Shown: positions 1-8,955 of the stretch, piece by piece | Numbering within the stretch: the stretch's first letter is position 1 | How the letters are laid out: every line of letters begins with the position of its first letter | Assembly: GCF_000281715.2 (NCBI RefSeq) | Contig: NZ_CP124576.1 | Location: 813,501 to 877,500, forward strand | Source: Sphingobium sp. AP49 | Lineage (GTDB): Bacteria > Pseudomonadota > Alphaproteobacteria > Sphingomonadales > Sphingomonadaceae | Direction of reading: 5' to 3' | DNA: 64,000 nucleotides | The notes under the pieces: model-generated | What the model was told of the DNA's origin: nothing | The model's input: the letters and a program-made list of their open reading frames with translations, nothing else | Database searches by the model: none | Translations under genes and position numbers: made by a program

Positions 1-1392
1 CTGCTCGAAAAGCTGGCGCACCAGAATCGCGAACGCATTCCTGAACGCGTCGTCCATGCCAAGGGCTGGGGTGCCTATGGCACGCTGACGATCACCGGCG
101 ACATCTCCCAATATACCAAGGCAAAGGCGCTCCAGCCCGGCGCGCAGACGCCGATGATCCTGCGCTTCTCGACCGTGGCGGGCGAATTGGGCGCCGCCGA
201 TGCCGAGCGCGACGTGCGCGGCTTTGCGATGAAATTCTACACGCCCGAAGGCAATTGGGATCTGGTTGGCAACAACACGCCGGTCTTCTTCGTGCGCGAT
301 CCCCTGAAATTCCCCGATTTCATCCACACGCAGAAGCGCCATCCGCGCACCAATCTGCGTTCGCCCACGGCGATGTGGGACTTCTGGTCGCTCAGCCCTG
401 AATCGCTGCACCAGGTGACGATCCTGATGTCGGATCGCGGCCTGCCGACCGATGTCCGCCACATCAACGGCTATGGCAGCCACACCTTCAGCTTCATCAA
501 TGACGCCGGCGAGCGCTTCTGGGTGAAGTTCCACTTCAAGACGATGCAGGGCCATCGCCATTGGACCAACGAGGAAGCGGCGGATGTCGTCGGTCGCACC
601 CGCGAATCCACGCAGGAGGATCTGTTCGAGGCGATCGAGAAGGGCGACTTCCCCAAATGGAAGATGCAGGTCCAGATCATGCCGGAACTGGATGCGGACA
701 AGACGCCCTATAATCCGTTCGACCTCACCAAGGTCTGGCCGCATGCCGATTATCCGCCGATCGACGTCGGCGTGCTGGAGTTGAACCGCAACGCCGACAA
801 TTATTTCGCGGAGATCGAGCAGGCCGCCTTCTCGCCGTCCAACATCGTGCCGGGCATCGGCTTCTCGCCCGACAAGATGCTTCAGGCCCGCATCTTCTCC
901 TATGCCGACGCGCACCGGCACCGGATCGGCACCCATTATGAAGCGCTGCCGGTCAATGCGCCCAAATGCCCGGTGCATCATTATCATAAGGACGGGGCGA
1001 TGCGCTTCTTCCCGAACAATCCCAACCCGGCCGCCTATTATGAGCCCAACAGCTTTGGCGGCCCGGTCGAGGATCAGCGCTTCCTGGAGCCGCCGCTGAA
1101 GATTTCGGGCGATGCCGACCGCTATAATCACCGCGAAGGCAATGATGATTTCGGCCAGCCGCGCGCGCTGTTCAATCTGTTCGACGATGCGCAAAAGGCG
1201 CGGCTCTTCGCCAATATCGCTGCGGCCATGGGCGATATCCCGGACGAAATCGAGGAGCGCCAGTGCAAGCTCTTCGACCAGGTCCATCCCGACTATGGCG
1301 CGGGCGTGCGCCAGGCGCGGGCCACGATCAAGGATCGAAACCCTGCGATCTCGGCTCCGACCGATCAGACGCTGGCTGACGCTTCGGCGTAA
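1..1392 (+). CDS. katA: Monofunctional haem catalase, 5' end missing (window edge)
   Basis: The reading frame is open from base 1, so the start lies upstream of the window; 463 residues are present. Catalase converts hydrogen peroxide to water and oxygen. The motif [11 protein letters not shown] carries the distal catalytic His (His19 in window numbering), followed by RFSTVAGE and by [12 protein letters not shown]. The proximal haem ligand is the Tyr of [12 protein letters not shown] (Tyr301). The length fits a small-subunit catalase of roughly 480-500 residues; the C-terminal flavodoxin-like domain of large-subunit catalases is absent. A strong hairpin terminator follows the stop codon. The symbol katA is by family only; the paralogue cannot be told apart here. 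Confidence 0.95.
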   Translation: MLEKLAHQNRERIPERVVHAKGWGAYGTLTITGDISQYTKAKALQPGAQTPMILRFSTVAGELGAADAERDVRGFAMKFYTPEGNWDLVGNNTPVFFVRDPLKFPDFIHTQKRHPRTNLRSPTAMWDFWSLSPESLHQVTILMSDRGLPTDVRHINGYGSHTFSFINDAGERFWVKFHFKTMQGHRHWTNEEAADVVGRTRESTQEDLFEAIEKGDFPKWKMQVQIMPELDADKTPYNPFDLTKVWPHADYPPIDVGVLELNRNADNYFAEIEQAAFSPSNIVPGIGFSPDKMLQARIFSYADAHRHRIGTHYEALPVNAPKCPVHHYHKDGAMRFFPNNPNPAAYYEPNSFGGPVEDQRFLEPPLKISGDADRYNHREGNDDFGQPRALFNLFDDAQKARLFANIAAAMGDIPDEIEERQCKLFDQVHPDYGAGVRQARATIKDRNPAISAPTDQTLADASA

Positions 1393-1411
1393 AAAGGCGA
1401 TACTGATGCAA

Positions 1412-1461
1412 AGTAGAACATCCCCGGCAGTCTAAACGCTGGGGATGTTCTACTTCTTTTT
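1412..1461 (+). terminator. Intrinsic terminator after catalase
   Basis: A perfect 15-bp inverted repeat (arms AAGTAGAACATCCCC and its complement, 1412-1426 and 1441-1455) with a 15-nt loop is followed by CTTTTT. It ends the catalase transcript. The arm is unusually AT-rich and long for this genome. Confidence 0.8.
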
Positions 1462-1526
1462 ACGACCGTGCTGGGAAGGCGATTGTGAGCATATCTTAAC
1501 GATGTGCCTCTAGGGCGGATCGGAAC

Positions 1527-3311
1527 ATGCAGCGCTCAGCCCTTCGTCATCCCTCTTCTCTATTGGCCCCGGTCTTTACCGGCTGCATTTATTTTGCGGC
1601 TGCATCCCTGGCCTTGATGACGTCCCGCTTTGAAGGCGGGCTGGCTTTCATCTGGGGCGCCAATGCCCTGTTGATGGCGGAATTGCTGACCGCACGATCC
1701 GGCTACTGGCCACGGGTCGTTCTGAGTTGTGCCATGGCAAGTGCTCTGGCAACGACGATATTCGGCATGGGCGCTTTGGCTGCGCTGCCAATGGCGATCA
1801 TCAACATGCTGGAGTCGATGATCGTGGCACTGCTGTGCCGGCGGTTTGTGCCTGGACGACGGGTGGCCGGATCGATGCGACCGCTGGCGGTCTTTCTGCT
1901 GGCACTATGTATGGTGGCGAATGTTGTCGCGGCCACGATGGCGGCGGCCGTGGCGGCGATCCTGACGCCTGTTGGCTTTTTGCCATCCTGGGGCCAATGG
2001 TATAGCGGCCATGTGTTGGGCGGCCTGATTTGTACGCCCATCCTGTTGATGCTGTATCAGGGCGAATTGGGGCGCTGGCTAAGGGAAACGCGCCCGTCAG
2101 CCAAGCTGGAAGCGCTTGGCCTGCTTGCCTTTTTCGCTTTGAGTATCTGGTGGATATTCTACCAGGCGCATTATCCGCTTCTGTTCGCCTCGCTGCTCCC
2201 GCTTGTGCTGATTGCCTTTCGCACAGGGTATCTCGGGTCGGCCGCCGCAATCGTGATCCTCGCCCTGATCGGCGGTACTGCGACCCTGACGGGCCATGGG
2301 CCGCTCAACATCATTCCAGGGACGTTGCCGGACCGGGTCCAATTCTTCCAATTCTATCTGGCGCTCAGTTTCCTGCTGGCGATACCCGTCGCTGCGGAAT
2401 TGAACGGTCGCCGTCGATTGACGCAGATGCTGCGCGACAGCGAGGCGCGTTACCGCGCCATTGCCGAGCATAGCGGCGACGGCGTTTTAAACCTTAGTGT
2501 CGATGGCATCATTCAATATGCGTCCCCTGCAGCGATCGACCAGATCGGTCATGCGCCGGATAGGCTGATTGGGCATGCCGCAACCGAATTGATCGACCCG
2601 GACTATTGCGCGATCGTCGTCGCGACCCATCGGCGCGCGCTGGCCCAGCCTGATGAGGCCCACGCTGTCGAATTTCGACCGCGTCATGCGGTGCGGGATG
2701 ATGCCTGGTATGAAATGTTGACCCGCGCGGTACTCGATCATCAGGGACTGCCCATCGGGGTGATCAGCACGGTGCGCGATATTACGAAGCATAAGGCGCG
2801 CCAGAAGGCATTGCAGCAGGCCGCAGCGATCGACATGCTGACCGGCGCTGACAGCCGCCGCGCGACGTTGGAGAAACTGGAAATAGAGATGGCCCGCGTC
2901 GCAACGGGCGGGCATGCCGCCTTGTTGTTGATAGACATAGACCATTTCAAGGCGGTCAATGATCGCTACGGCCATGGCGCGGGTGATCGCGTGCTCATCG
3001 ACTTCGTCGATCGGATGCGGACCAGCTTGCGCGGTATGGGAAGCATCGGCCGACTGGGCGGAGAGGAGTTTGCGATCCTGCTGCCCGATGCCGATATCGA
3101 TCGCGCCAGCCGCATCTGCGAGCATCTGCGTCGCCGGTTGGCTGCCCATCCTTTCGTGCTGGAACATGGCGGTACGATCGCGGTCACTTTCAGTGCCGGG
3201 CTGGTGGGACTGAATGCCATGATGAGCGCCGCCACATTGATGGATGCCGCTGACAAGGCGCTCTATCGCGCAAAGCATAGCGGTCGGAACTGTTTGAGGC
3301 TTGCGGCCTGA
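1527..3311 (+). CDS. MASE1-PAS-GGDEF diguanylate cyclase
   Basis: Membrane-bound synthase of the second messenger cyclic di-GMP. Residues 1-290 are hydrophobic with about eight membrane spans of the MASE1 sensor type. A PAS domain follows (about 305-425, beginning RDSEARYRAIAEHSGDGV and ending VRDITKHK). The C-terminal GGDEF domain (about 435-590) has the active site GGEEF at 511-515 and the metal-binding stretch LLIDIDHFKAVND. There is no EAL domain. The product-inhibition I-site (normally RxxD) reads RGMG at 502-505, so the aspartate is lost. The signal sensed is unknown. It stands alone, between the catalase terminator and an intergenic region. Confidence 0.92.
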   Translation: MQRSALRHPSSLLAPVFTGCIYFAAASLALMTSRFEGGLAFIWGANALLMAELLTARSGYWPRVVLSCAMASALATTIFGMGALAALPMAIINMLESMIVALLCRRFVPGRRVAGSMRPLAVFLLALCMVANVVAATMAAAVAAILTPVGFLPSWGQWYSGHVLGGLICTPILLMLYQGELGRWLRETRPSAKLEALGLLAFFALSIWWIFYQAHYPLLFASLLPLVLIAFRTGYLGSAAAIVILALIGGTATLTGHGPLNIIPGTLPDRVQFFQFYLALSFLLAIPVAAELNGRRRLTQMLRDSEARYRAIAEHSGDGVLNLSVDGIIQYASPAAIDQIGHAPDRLIGHAATELIDPDYCAIVVATHRRALAQPDEAHAVEFRPRHAVRDDAWYEMLTRAVLDHQGLPIGVISTVRDITKHKARQKALQQAAAIDMLTGADSRRATLEKLEIEMARVATGGHAALLLIDIDHFKAVNDRYGHGAGDRVLIDFVDRMRTSLRGMGSIGRLGGEEFAILLPDADIDRASRICEHLRRRLAAHPFVLEHGGTIAVTFSAGLVGLNAMMSAATLMDAADKALYRAKHSGRNCLRLAA

Positions 3312-3510
3312 TTCCCTCCCTATTCACCAATCGGTTGTGATCGGCTGGTCATTGGATTCTACGGTCAAGTCTCCTCAGCACGGATGAACGGCACCATCCT
3401 TGTCATGCGTGCTTCTCAAGCGGCATTGCATGTTGGCGTGACGCGCTTGACTGGCGTGATGCGAGGTTGCGGTTCGTTGCGAGAGTGAATCCAATCCCGA
3501 AAAATAAGTG

Positions 3511-3529
3511 ATGTTATGTTGTAACTTAC
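3511..3529. promoter_or_regulatory. Zur-like operator upstream of merC-like gene
   Basis: The core GTTATGTTGTAAC (3513-3525) is a GTTA-N5-TAAC inverted repeat in an AT-rich patch, 32 bp upstream of the merC-like start codon. It resembles zinc-uptake-regulator boxes of alphaproteobacteria (TGTTATNNNATAACA type). No regulator gene is adjacent. The call rests on pattern similarity only. Confidence 0.4.
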
Positions 3530-3556
3530 ACGATCCTGGCCTATGTAACGCCCACC

Positions 3557-3934
3557 ATGCAGCAGAGCCTTCGTCATGCCCTGGAAACCGGTCGCGTCGA
3601 TCGCATTGCGATGGCGTTGTCGGGCCTGTGTGTTGCGCACTGTTTCCTGACCGCCGTGGTGCTGGGCGTGCTGGCTTCAGCAGGCGGCATTTTCGACAAT
3701 CCTCTTTTCCACGAGGCTGGTCTGGCAATTGCCATCCTGCTGGGCGCGATTGCGCTTGGTCATGGCGCAATCGCACATCATTTTATGATGCCGGCGGCGA
3801 TTGGCTCGCTGGGCCTGGGGATTATGACCGGCGCGTTGACAATGGATCATGGCTGGCAAGAAAGTGCCTATACGCTGCTGGGCGTTGCTATCCTGGCGCT
3901 GGGACATGATCTCAATCATCGCGCGGGGCACTAA
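3557..3934 (+). CDS. MerC-domain inner-membrane protein
   Basis: A 125-residue protein with four predicted membrane spans. The first span carries LCVAHCF (Cys25 and Cys29), the metal-binding cysteine pair of the MerC family of mercury/heavy-metal uptake proteins; a second His-rich segment HGAIAHHFMMP lies in the loop after span 3. No merA, merP, merT or merR is nearby, so mercury resistance is unlikely to be its job. The Zur-like palindrome in its promoter suggests a role in zinc (or other divalent metal) handling, which is inference. The start is ATG 3557. A strong bidirectional terminator follows. Confidence 0.8.
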   Translation: MQQSLRHALETGRVDRIAMALSGLCVAHCFLTAVVLGVLASAGGIFDNPLFHEAGLAIAILLGAIALGHGAIAHHFMMPAAIGSLGLGIMTGALTMDHGWQESAYTLLGVAILALGHDLNHRAGH

Positions 3935-3975
3935 GCGGCGTTAGCTATGGCATCCGGCTTTCGCCAGATAGTCGA

Positions 3976-4017
3976 CCAACAAGAAAAGGGGCCGACATCG
4001 GCCCCTTTTCTTGTTGG
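3976..4017. terminator. Bidirectional intrinsic terminator between merC-like gene and glpX
   Basis: A perfect 20-bp inverted repeat with only CA between the arms (3976-3995 and 3998-4017). Each arm contains an A4/T4 tract next to a GGGGCC/GGCCCC core, so it can end transcription from both convergent genes. Confidence 0.85.
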
Positions 4018-4033
4018 CGTACGATCATTGGCA

Positions 4034-5017
4034 TCAACTGCCCTTTTGTCCCACTCGATGCTCGCCCTTGACCCAGCGCACCGTACCGGTGCTGGCGCGC
4101 ATCACGACGCTTTCGGTCGTCAGCTTGTTGCCCGGCAGGCGCTTGACGCCGGCGAGTAGCGATCCGTCCGTGACGCCCGTGGCGGCGAAGATGCAGTCGC
4201 CTTTGGCGAGTTCCTTGAGGTCATAGACCTTGTCGAGGTTGGTGATGCCCCATTTGCGCGCACGCTGTTTCTCGTCGTCATTACGAAAGAGCAGGCGTCC
4301 CTTGAACTGGCCGCCTACGCAACGCAGCGCCGCGCAGGCGAGCACGCCTTCGGGCGCGCCACCCGATCCCATATAGATGTCGATCGTGGTTTCCGGATTG
4401 GTGGTCGCAATGACGCCGGCGACATCGCCGTCCGGGATCAGCATGATGCCGCAGCCGATCGCACGCAGTTCGGCGATCAGCTTTTCGTGGCGCGGGCGAT
4501 CGAGAACACACACGATGATCTCGTGCGGGTCGACGCCCTTGACCTTGGCGACTGCCGCGACATTCTCCTTGACCGACTTGTTGAGGTCGATGACATCGTC
4601 GGGATAGCCCGGCCCTACCGCGATCTTGTCCATATAGACGTCCGGCGCATTCAGCAGGCCGCCTTCTTCGGAAATGGCGAGGACGGCCAGCGCGTTCGGC
4701 CCGGCCTTGGCGGTGATGGTCGTGCCTTCCAGCGGATCGAGCGCGATGTCGATCTTGGGACCCGTGCCGATCGCGTTGCCGACTTTCTCACCGATATAAA
4801 GCATTGGTGCTTCGTCCCGCTCGCCTTCGCCGATAACCACGGTGCCGTCCATATACAGGTCGTTGAAGGCGAGGCGCATCGCCTCGACGGCGGCGGCGTC
4901 GGCGGCCTTTTCGTCACCGCGGCCGACCAGCTTGGATGCGGCAATGGCGGCCGCTTCCGTGACGCGCACCATTTCGAGGACCAAGACGCGATCGAGAATC
5001 GAGCTAGCCTGCACCAT
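4034..5017 (-). CDS. glpX: Class II fructose-1,6-bisphosphatase
   Basis: Hydrolyses fructose-1,6-bisphosphate to fructose-6-phosphate in gluconeogenesis. The 327 residues match the GlpX family length. Characteristic motifs are GEGERDEAPMLYIGE (63 onward) and the metal/phosphate site DPLEGTT (94-100), then YMGSGGAPEGV. It is convergent with the merC-like gene and shares its terminator. No glycerol-utilisation genes are nearby, so the gene is probably housekeeping. In sphingomonads it often lies near hom, as it does here. Confidence 0.95.
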   Translation of the reverse strand: MVQASSILDRVLVLEMVRVTEAAAIAASKLVGRGDEKAADAAAVEAMRLAFNDLYMDGTVVIGEGERDEAPMLYIGEKVGNAIGTGPKIDIALDPLEGTTITAKAGPNALAVLAISEEGGLLNAPDVYMDKIAVGPGYPDDVIDLNKSVKENVAAVAKVKGVDPHEIIVCVLDRPRHEKLIAELRAIGCGIMLIPDGDVAGVIATTNPETTIDIYMGSGGAPEGVLACAALRCVGGQFKGRLLFRNDDEKQRARKWGITNLDKVYDLKELAKGDCIFAATGVTDGSLLAGVKRLPGNKLTTESVVMRASTGTVRWVKGEHRVGQKGS

Positions 5018-5189
5018 ATCCGTTCCTCTGCTGAAAATATCAGAGCAGCGCGATAGGATGTCCGTCTAGGCTTGTCGACCCGGACGGCTGGCGGTGATCG
5101 GCATTTCATGACAGCGATACAGCATCTGTCCCGGCGAATTTTCCTCGTTATCGCGTGCCGCCATCATCCCGCCATTTTCGGCTGATCTG

Positions 5190-5669
5190 TTGCAGTCGGT
5201 GCGCTGGCTATCTTCCCTTTTCTTCATCCTGCTTGGCTTGCCGACACCGGCGCAGGCGCAGGCCATCCTGCCGGTCGACGGGTCAGCCTTGCCCGGGCCG
5301 ACGGCGATGGAGGGTTATCGTGCAAAGACGGCGGCGATCCGGCCCTGCGATCGCAGCGGGGGCGGCATCGTGGTGTGTGGCAATCGGGCCGAACGCAACG
5401 CAAAAGAGCGATTGCCACTGCCTCGGGTACCGGAGGAAGGCGGTCGTACCAATGGGGATACGCCGCGTGCATCGGCCGCGCCGGCGCGGCAGGGCGCTTG
5501 TGGCGTGGTCGGTGGGCAGGGAGTTGGATGCGTCGGCGGTGGCGTACCGATTCTGGGAGCAGCGATGCTGGCTGGCAAGATCGTTGCCCATCTGATCGAT
5601 CCCGACGCCGACTTGGCGCCGCCGCCGCCGCCGTTGCCCGATCAGGTTCCGGGCGCGGGGCAGCACTGA
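5190..5669 (+). CDS. Small exported hypothetical protein
   Basis: 159 residues with an N-terminal signal peptide ending in PTPAQAQA, so it is probably periplasmic. The mature part has CDRSGGGIVVCGNR, a Cys-x(n)-IVVCG pattern that I know from many small secreted sphingomonad proteins of unknown function. A Gly/Val-rich hydrophobic patch and a polyproline stretch (PPPPPLP) close the protein. There is no ATG near the 5' end: translation must begin at TTG 5190 or GTG 5199. Its stop is 13 bp from the convergent hom stop. I do not recognise a function. Confidence 0.6.
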   Translation: MQSVRWLSSLFFILLGLPTPAQAQAILPVDGSALPGPTAMEGYRAKTAAIRPCDRSGGGIVVCGNRAERNAKERLPLPRVPEEGGRTNGDTPRASAAPARQGACGVVGGQGVGCVGGGVPILGAAMLAGKIVAHLIDPDADLAPPPPPLPDQVPGAGQH

Positions 5670-5682
5670 TGCCGCCCCGACC

Positions 5683-6987
5683 TTAGTCCAGGATGTGCAT
5701 TACCATTGGTGTGTCGAGCAGGCTGTCCGACCCCGCCAGTCGATCGAGCGTGTCGCGAACGCAGCTTTCCTCGCCAGCATGGGTCACAATGGCGACGAGG
5801 ACGCCATCGGCCTGATTCGCGCCGCGCTGGATCATGCTTTCGATCGAGACACCGGCATCGCGGGTGGCGGCGGCGATTTCGGCGAGTACGCCCGGGCGAT
5901 CCTGGACCTTGAAGCGCAGATAGGCCCGGCCAACGCGCTTGCCGGCATCGGCTGCTTTTTGCGGCGTCAGGGCGGCGACCGGCATCGCCAGCGCGTCGCC
6001 ATATTCATCGCGGGCGACGTCGATCAGGTCGGCAACCACGGCTGAAGCGGTGGGGCCATCGCCCGCGCCGCGCCCCTGGAAGAAGAGGCGGCCGACGAAA
6101 TTGCCTTCTGCCACCACGGCGTTGAGCGATCCGTCGACATGAGCCAGGGGGTGATCGAGCGGGACCAGCATGGGATGAACGCGCTGGAACAGACCTTCCG
6201 CGCCGTTCTCGGCCATGCCAACCAGCCGGATACGGAAACCCAGCGCAGCCGCTTCGGCGATGTCGGCGGCAATGACATGGCGGATGCCGGTGACCGCGAC
6301 ATTGTCGAAGTCCAATTCGGTGCCAAAGGCCAGGCTAGCCAGGATGGTCAATTTATGCGCCGCGTCGATGCCGTCGATATCGAAACTGGGATCGGCCTCG
6401 GCATAGCCCAGTTCCTGCGCCTCCTTCAGCACCTCATCGAAGCCCCGGCCTTCCTTTTCCATGGTGGTCAGGATGTAATTGCAGGTGCCGTTGAGGATGC
6501 CGTAGACACGGCTGATCTCGTTCGCGGCAGCGCCTTCGCGCATGCCTTTGATGACCGGGATGCCACCCGCGACGGCGGCCTCATATTTCAGCGCGACGCC
6601 TGCCTTTTCGGCTAGTCCGGCCAGGTCAAGCCCGTGATGGGCCAGCATCGCCTTGTTCGCCGTGACGAACGGCTTGCCGGCAGTCAGGCACTGTCGGGCG
6701 AGGGTGAGGGCGGGGCCGTCGGCGCCGCCGATCAGTTCGACTACGACGTCGATGTCGTCCCGGCTCGCCAGCGTGGTCATGTCGTCGACCCATTCATAGG
6801 GCGACAGGTCGACGCCGCGATCCTTGCTGCGGTCGCGTGCGGAAATCGCCACGATCTGGATGGGGCAGCCGGCACGGCGGGCGATGAGGTCGCCATTGGT
6901 GTTGAGCAGGCGAATGACGCCGCCACCCACCGTGCCCAAGCCGACGAGCGCAACGCGGAGCGGAGCGTGGCGGTGGAGATTGGTCAT
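5683..6987 (-). CDS. hom: Homoserine dehydrogenase
   Basis: Reduces aspartate-4-semialdehyde to homoserine, the branch to threonine and methionine. The start was set at ATG 6987 (protein MTNLHRHAP), preceded by AAGGA; the frame stays open further upstream but without family similarity. The 434 residues show a Rossmann NAD(P) site GLGTVGGG (16-23), the catalytic domain with KYEAAVAGGIPVIK and GILNGTCNYILTTM, and a C-terminal ACT domain beginning near YLRFKVQDRPGVLAEIA, the usual site of feedback control by threonine. It is a monofunctional enzyme with no fused aspartokinase. Confidence 0.95.
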   Translation of the reverse strand: MTNLHRHAPLRVALVGLGTVGGGVIRLLNTNGDLIARRAGCPIQIVAISARDRSKDRGVDLSPYEWVDDMTTLASRDDIDVVVELIGGADGPALTLARQCLTAGKPFVTANKAMLAHHGLDLAGLAEKAGVALKYEAAVAGGIPVIKGMREGAAANEISRVYGILNGTCNYILTTMEKEGRGFDEVLKEAQELGYAEADPSFDIDGIDAAHKLTILASLAFGTELDFDNVAVTGIRHVIAADIAEAAALGFRIRLVGMAENGAEGLFQRVHPMLVPLDHPLAHVDGSLNAVVAEGNFVGRLFFQGRGAGDGPTASAVVADLIDVARDEYGDALAMPVAALTPQKAADAGKRVGRAYLRFKVQDRPGVLAEIAAATRDAGVSIESMIQRGANQADGVLVAIVTHAGEESCVRDTLDRLAGSDSLLDTPMVMHILD

Positions 6988-7090
6988 GGCGGTCTTGGTC
7001 CTTCGCACTGTAAGAGGCGCGCTGAATAGCGGCCCGGACGCCGCTGTCCAAGGAAAAGCACAGCGGCGTCCGCTTGAAAGATAAGTGCGC

Positions 7091-7969
7091 TTAAGGTCGG
7101 CTCGTCTTTCGGTTGCGTGCGCACTGGCCAAGCGCCTGCAGGACAAACTGATAATCGGCTCGTGCGGCTTCGGCGTCCTGTACCGCTAGCGTCCTGACGG
7201 AACGGGTGGGCAGGGTCGTCGGCAGACTGCAGGCCAAACGGTACCACAGCAGGCTGCCTGGCACGGGCGCGCGGGCGGCTTCATCGACAATTTCGCCCAG
7301 CGCCACGGCCCAGCGTGGATCCTGACCAGGCCGGCGAATAATCGACAGCGATACAGGATCATCATTCTCCGTGCGGAGGAAGATTTGTGTCTCTCCCTCG
7401 CCGGCGATCGTGCCTGCCACATGGAAGGCATCACCCAGCCCTATGATTCGCGGCGGGGCGTCGGCGGATACCAGGGCGGACAATATGCTGCGCACCCTTT
7501 CGACTTCGGCCGGGGTTGAGGCGATCTGGGCGTCGCGTGCTACCAGCTGGATCTGGCCAGGGCGCGTGCCTGGCCGCGCGAACAGGATGACCTGGGACTT
7601 TTTCAGCTTCGGCAGCTTGCCACGCGTGTCGAGCGGCGCGTCATAAAGATAGCCCACGGTTGGGCTGATGCCCCCTTCGCCGCGAATCAGGCTGGTCACT
7701 TCGGCTTCGATATAGACCCTCTGATAGCCAGCAGGGACCTCGCCGGCCTGTTCGGGCTTCAATGTGATGATGTTGCCAATGCGCACATTGGCAACGAGCG
7801 AGGCGCTGTCGGAAAGGTCTGCGATATCCGCATAGGTGAATGTAGCGGCGCTGGACGATGGTTGCGTTATCATCGGTGCATTCGCGCCAAAAGCCGGGAA
7901 AACTGCGGAATTTGCGGCGAAAATGAGGCATAGCGGGCCGACACTTTTGGTAACCATGGAGGATTTCAT
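7091..7969 (-). CDS. Exported hypothetical protein
   Basis: 292 residues with a signal-like N-terminus (MKSSMVTKSVGPLCLIF, hydrophobic stretch, FGANA), so it probably goes to the periplasm. The mature part starts with an ADIADLSDSASLVANVRIG segment, then alternating beta-like stretches and a basic C-terminus. A Met at residue 5 is an alternative start. It lies upstream of hom on the same strand, with about 100 bp between them, and is divergent from tonB. I do not recognise the family; it looks like a lineage-specific sphingomonad protein. Confidence 0.6.
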   Translation of the reverse strand: MKSSMVTKSVGPLCLIFAANSAVFPAFGANAPMITQPSSSAATFTYADIADLSDSASLVANVRIGNIITLKPEQAGEVPAGYQRVYIEAEVTSLIRGEGGISPTVGYLYDAPLDTRGKLPKLKKSQVILFARPGTRPGQIQLVARDAQIASTPAEVERVRSILSALVSADAPPRIIGLGDAFHVAGTIAGEGETQIFLRTENDDPVSLSIIRRPGQDPRWAVALGEIVDEAARAPVPGSLLWYRLACSLPTTLPTRSVRTLAVQDAEAARADYQFVLQALGQCARNRKTSRP

Positions 7970-8137
7970 TCGCTTCTTCGTCCTAAGCTGTCAGCCAGTG
8001 GCAGGGATGTCACAGGCAAGTCATTCCGGTGTGTAATGGTAAACGCAAGCGGGTATTTCGATAAAGCGTTTGCGTGCCACGATGCGCCGCGATAGGAGTT
8101 CGCACGGTAGCAAATGGGACGGACAGGGGTCAAAGAT

Positions 8138-8190
8138 GCCCGGGGGATGCCCCCGGACAGCTCGGGCCGTTTTTGGCTGATTTGTACAAA
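8138..8190 (+). promoter_or_regulatory. Structured leader and palindrome upstream of tonB
   Basis: A hairpin CCGGGGG-ATG-CCCCCGG (8140-8156) sits inside a possible outer pairing GCCCG/CGGGC (8138-8142 with 8163-8167), followed by GTTTTT. Then comes the perfect palindrome TTTGTACAAA (8181-8190), 37 bp before the tonB ATG. The hairpin plus T-run could be a terminator or attenuator. The palindrome could be an operator. Neither matches a named site I am sure of. Confidence 0.35.
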
Positions 8191-8226
8191 CCACTGGTAA
8201 GATGAGTTAAGGAGTGTCGTTGCCGA

Positions 8227-8889
8227 ATGGCCTATGCTGACCACTCGCAAGGATCGAGTCGTACGATATCGATCGTCATCGTCGCCCTGATTCACGCTGT
8301 TCTCGGCTATGCCTTCGTCACCGGTCTTGGCATGAAATATGTCAAAAAGGCGGCGGAACAGCTGAACGTGATCGACGTGAAAGAGGAGCCCCCGCCACCG
8401 GACGAGGAGCCGCCGCCGCCGCCGCCTGATCAGCCGATCGAGCCGCCGCCGGTTGTAGCCCCGCCGCCGATCGTTCAGACGCCGGCGCCTGCGCCGCCGA
8501 TTCAGACCGTTCGGACGCCCCCGCCGGTGTTCAATCCGGTTCCGGTTGCCGCACCGCCACCGCCGCCGCCGGCTCCGCCGCCGCCGCCGGTTGCTGCCAG
8601 CCGCGCTTCACCGCGCAGCAATCCTGGCAGTTGGCTTAGCGACGCCGATTATCCGAGCCGCGCCCAGCGTGAAGAACGCTCGGGTACCGCCGGCTTCCGT
8701 CTGGAAATCGGCGCTGATGGTCGGGTGACCAACTGCACCATCACCTCTTCGACCGGTCATCCCGACCTCGACGAGGCGACCTGTCGACTGCTGCCGAAGC
8801 GTGCGCGCTTCAAGCCCGCAGTCGGTGGTGATGGGCAGCCCATGGCCGATACCTACAACGGCCGTATCACCTGGCGTCTGCCGGAATAA
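8227..8889 (+). CDS. tonB: Energy transducer TonB
   Basis: Spans the periplasm and passes proton-motive energy from ExbB/ExbD to outer-membrane TonB-dependent receptors. 220 residues: a short cytoplasmic tail, one membrane anchor (about 13-33, with a conserved His in ALIHAVLGYAF), a long Pro-rich rod (about 54-130, runs of PPPPPP), and a C-terminal TonB domain (about 138-218) with YPSRAQREERSGTAGFRLEIG and the YNGRITWRLPE end. It heads the tonB-exbB-exbD-exbD cluster, preceded by GTTAAGGAG. Confidence 0.95.
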   Translation: MAYADHSQGSSRTISIVIVALIHAVLGYAFVTGLGMKYVKKAAEQLNVIDVKEEPPPPDEEPPPPPPDQPIEPPPVVAPPPIVQTPAPAPPIQTVRTPPPVFNPVPVAAPPPPPPAPPPPPVAASRASPRSNPGSWLSDADYPSRAQREERSGTAGFRLEIGADGRVTNCTITSSTGHPDLDEATCRLLPKRARFKPAVGGDGQPMADTYNGRITWRLPE

Positions 8890-8955
8890 TCCATACAGGG
8901 AAGGCGAGCGCGCCGCGCCGCCTTCCTCTTTGATGATCCTATTGAGAGGGAAGTC

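Noticed and set aside
3557..3934. Mercury resistance operon
   Set aside because: Only the MerC-like gene is present, with no merA, merP, merT or merR on either side.
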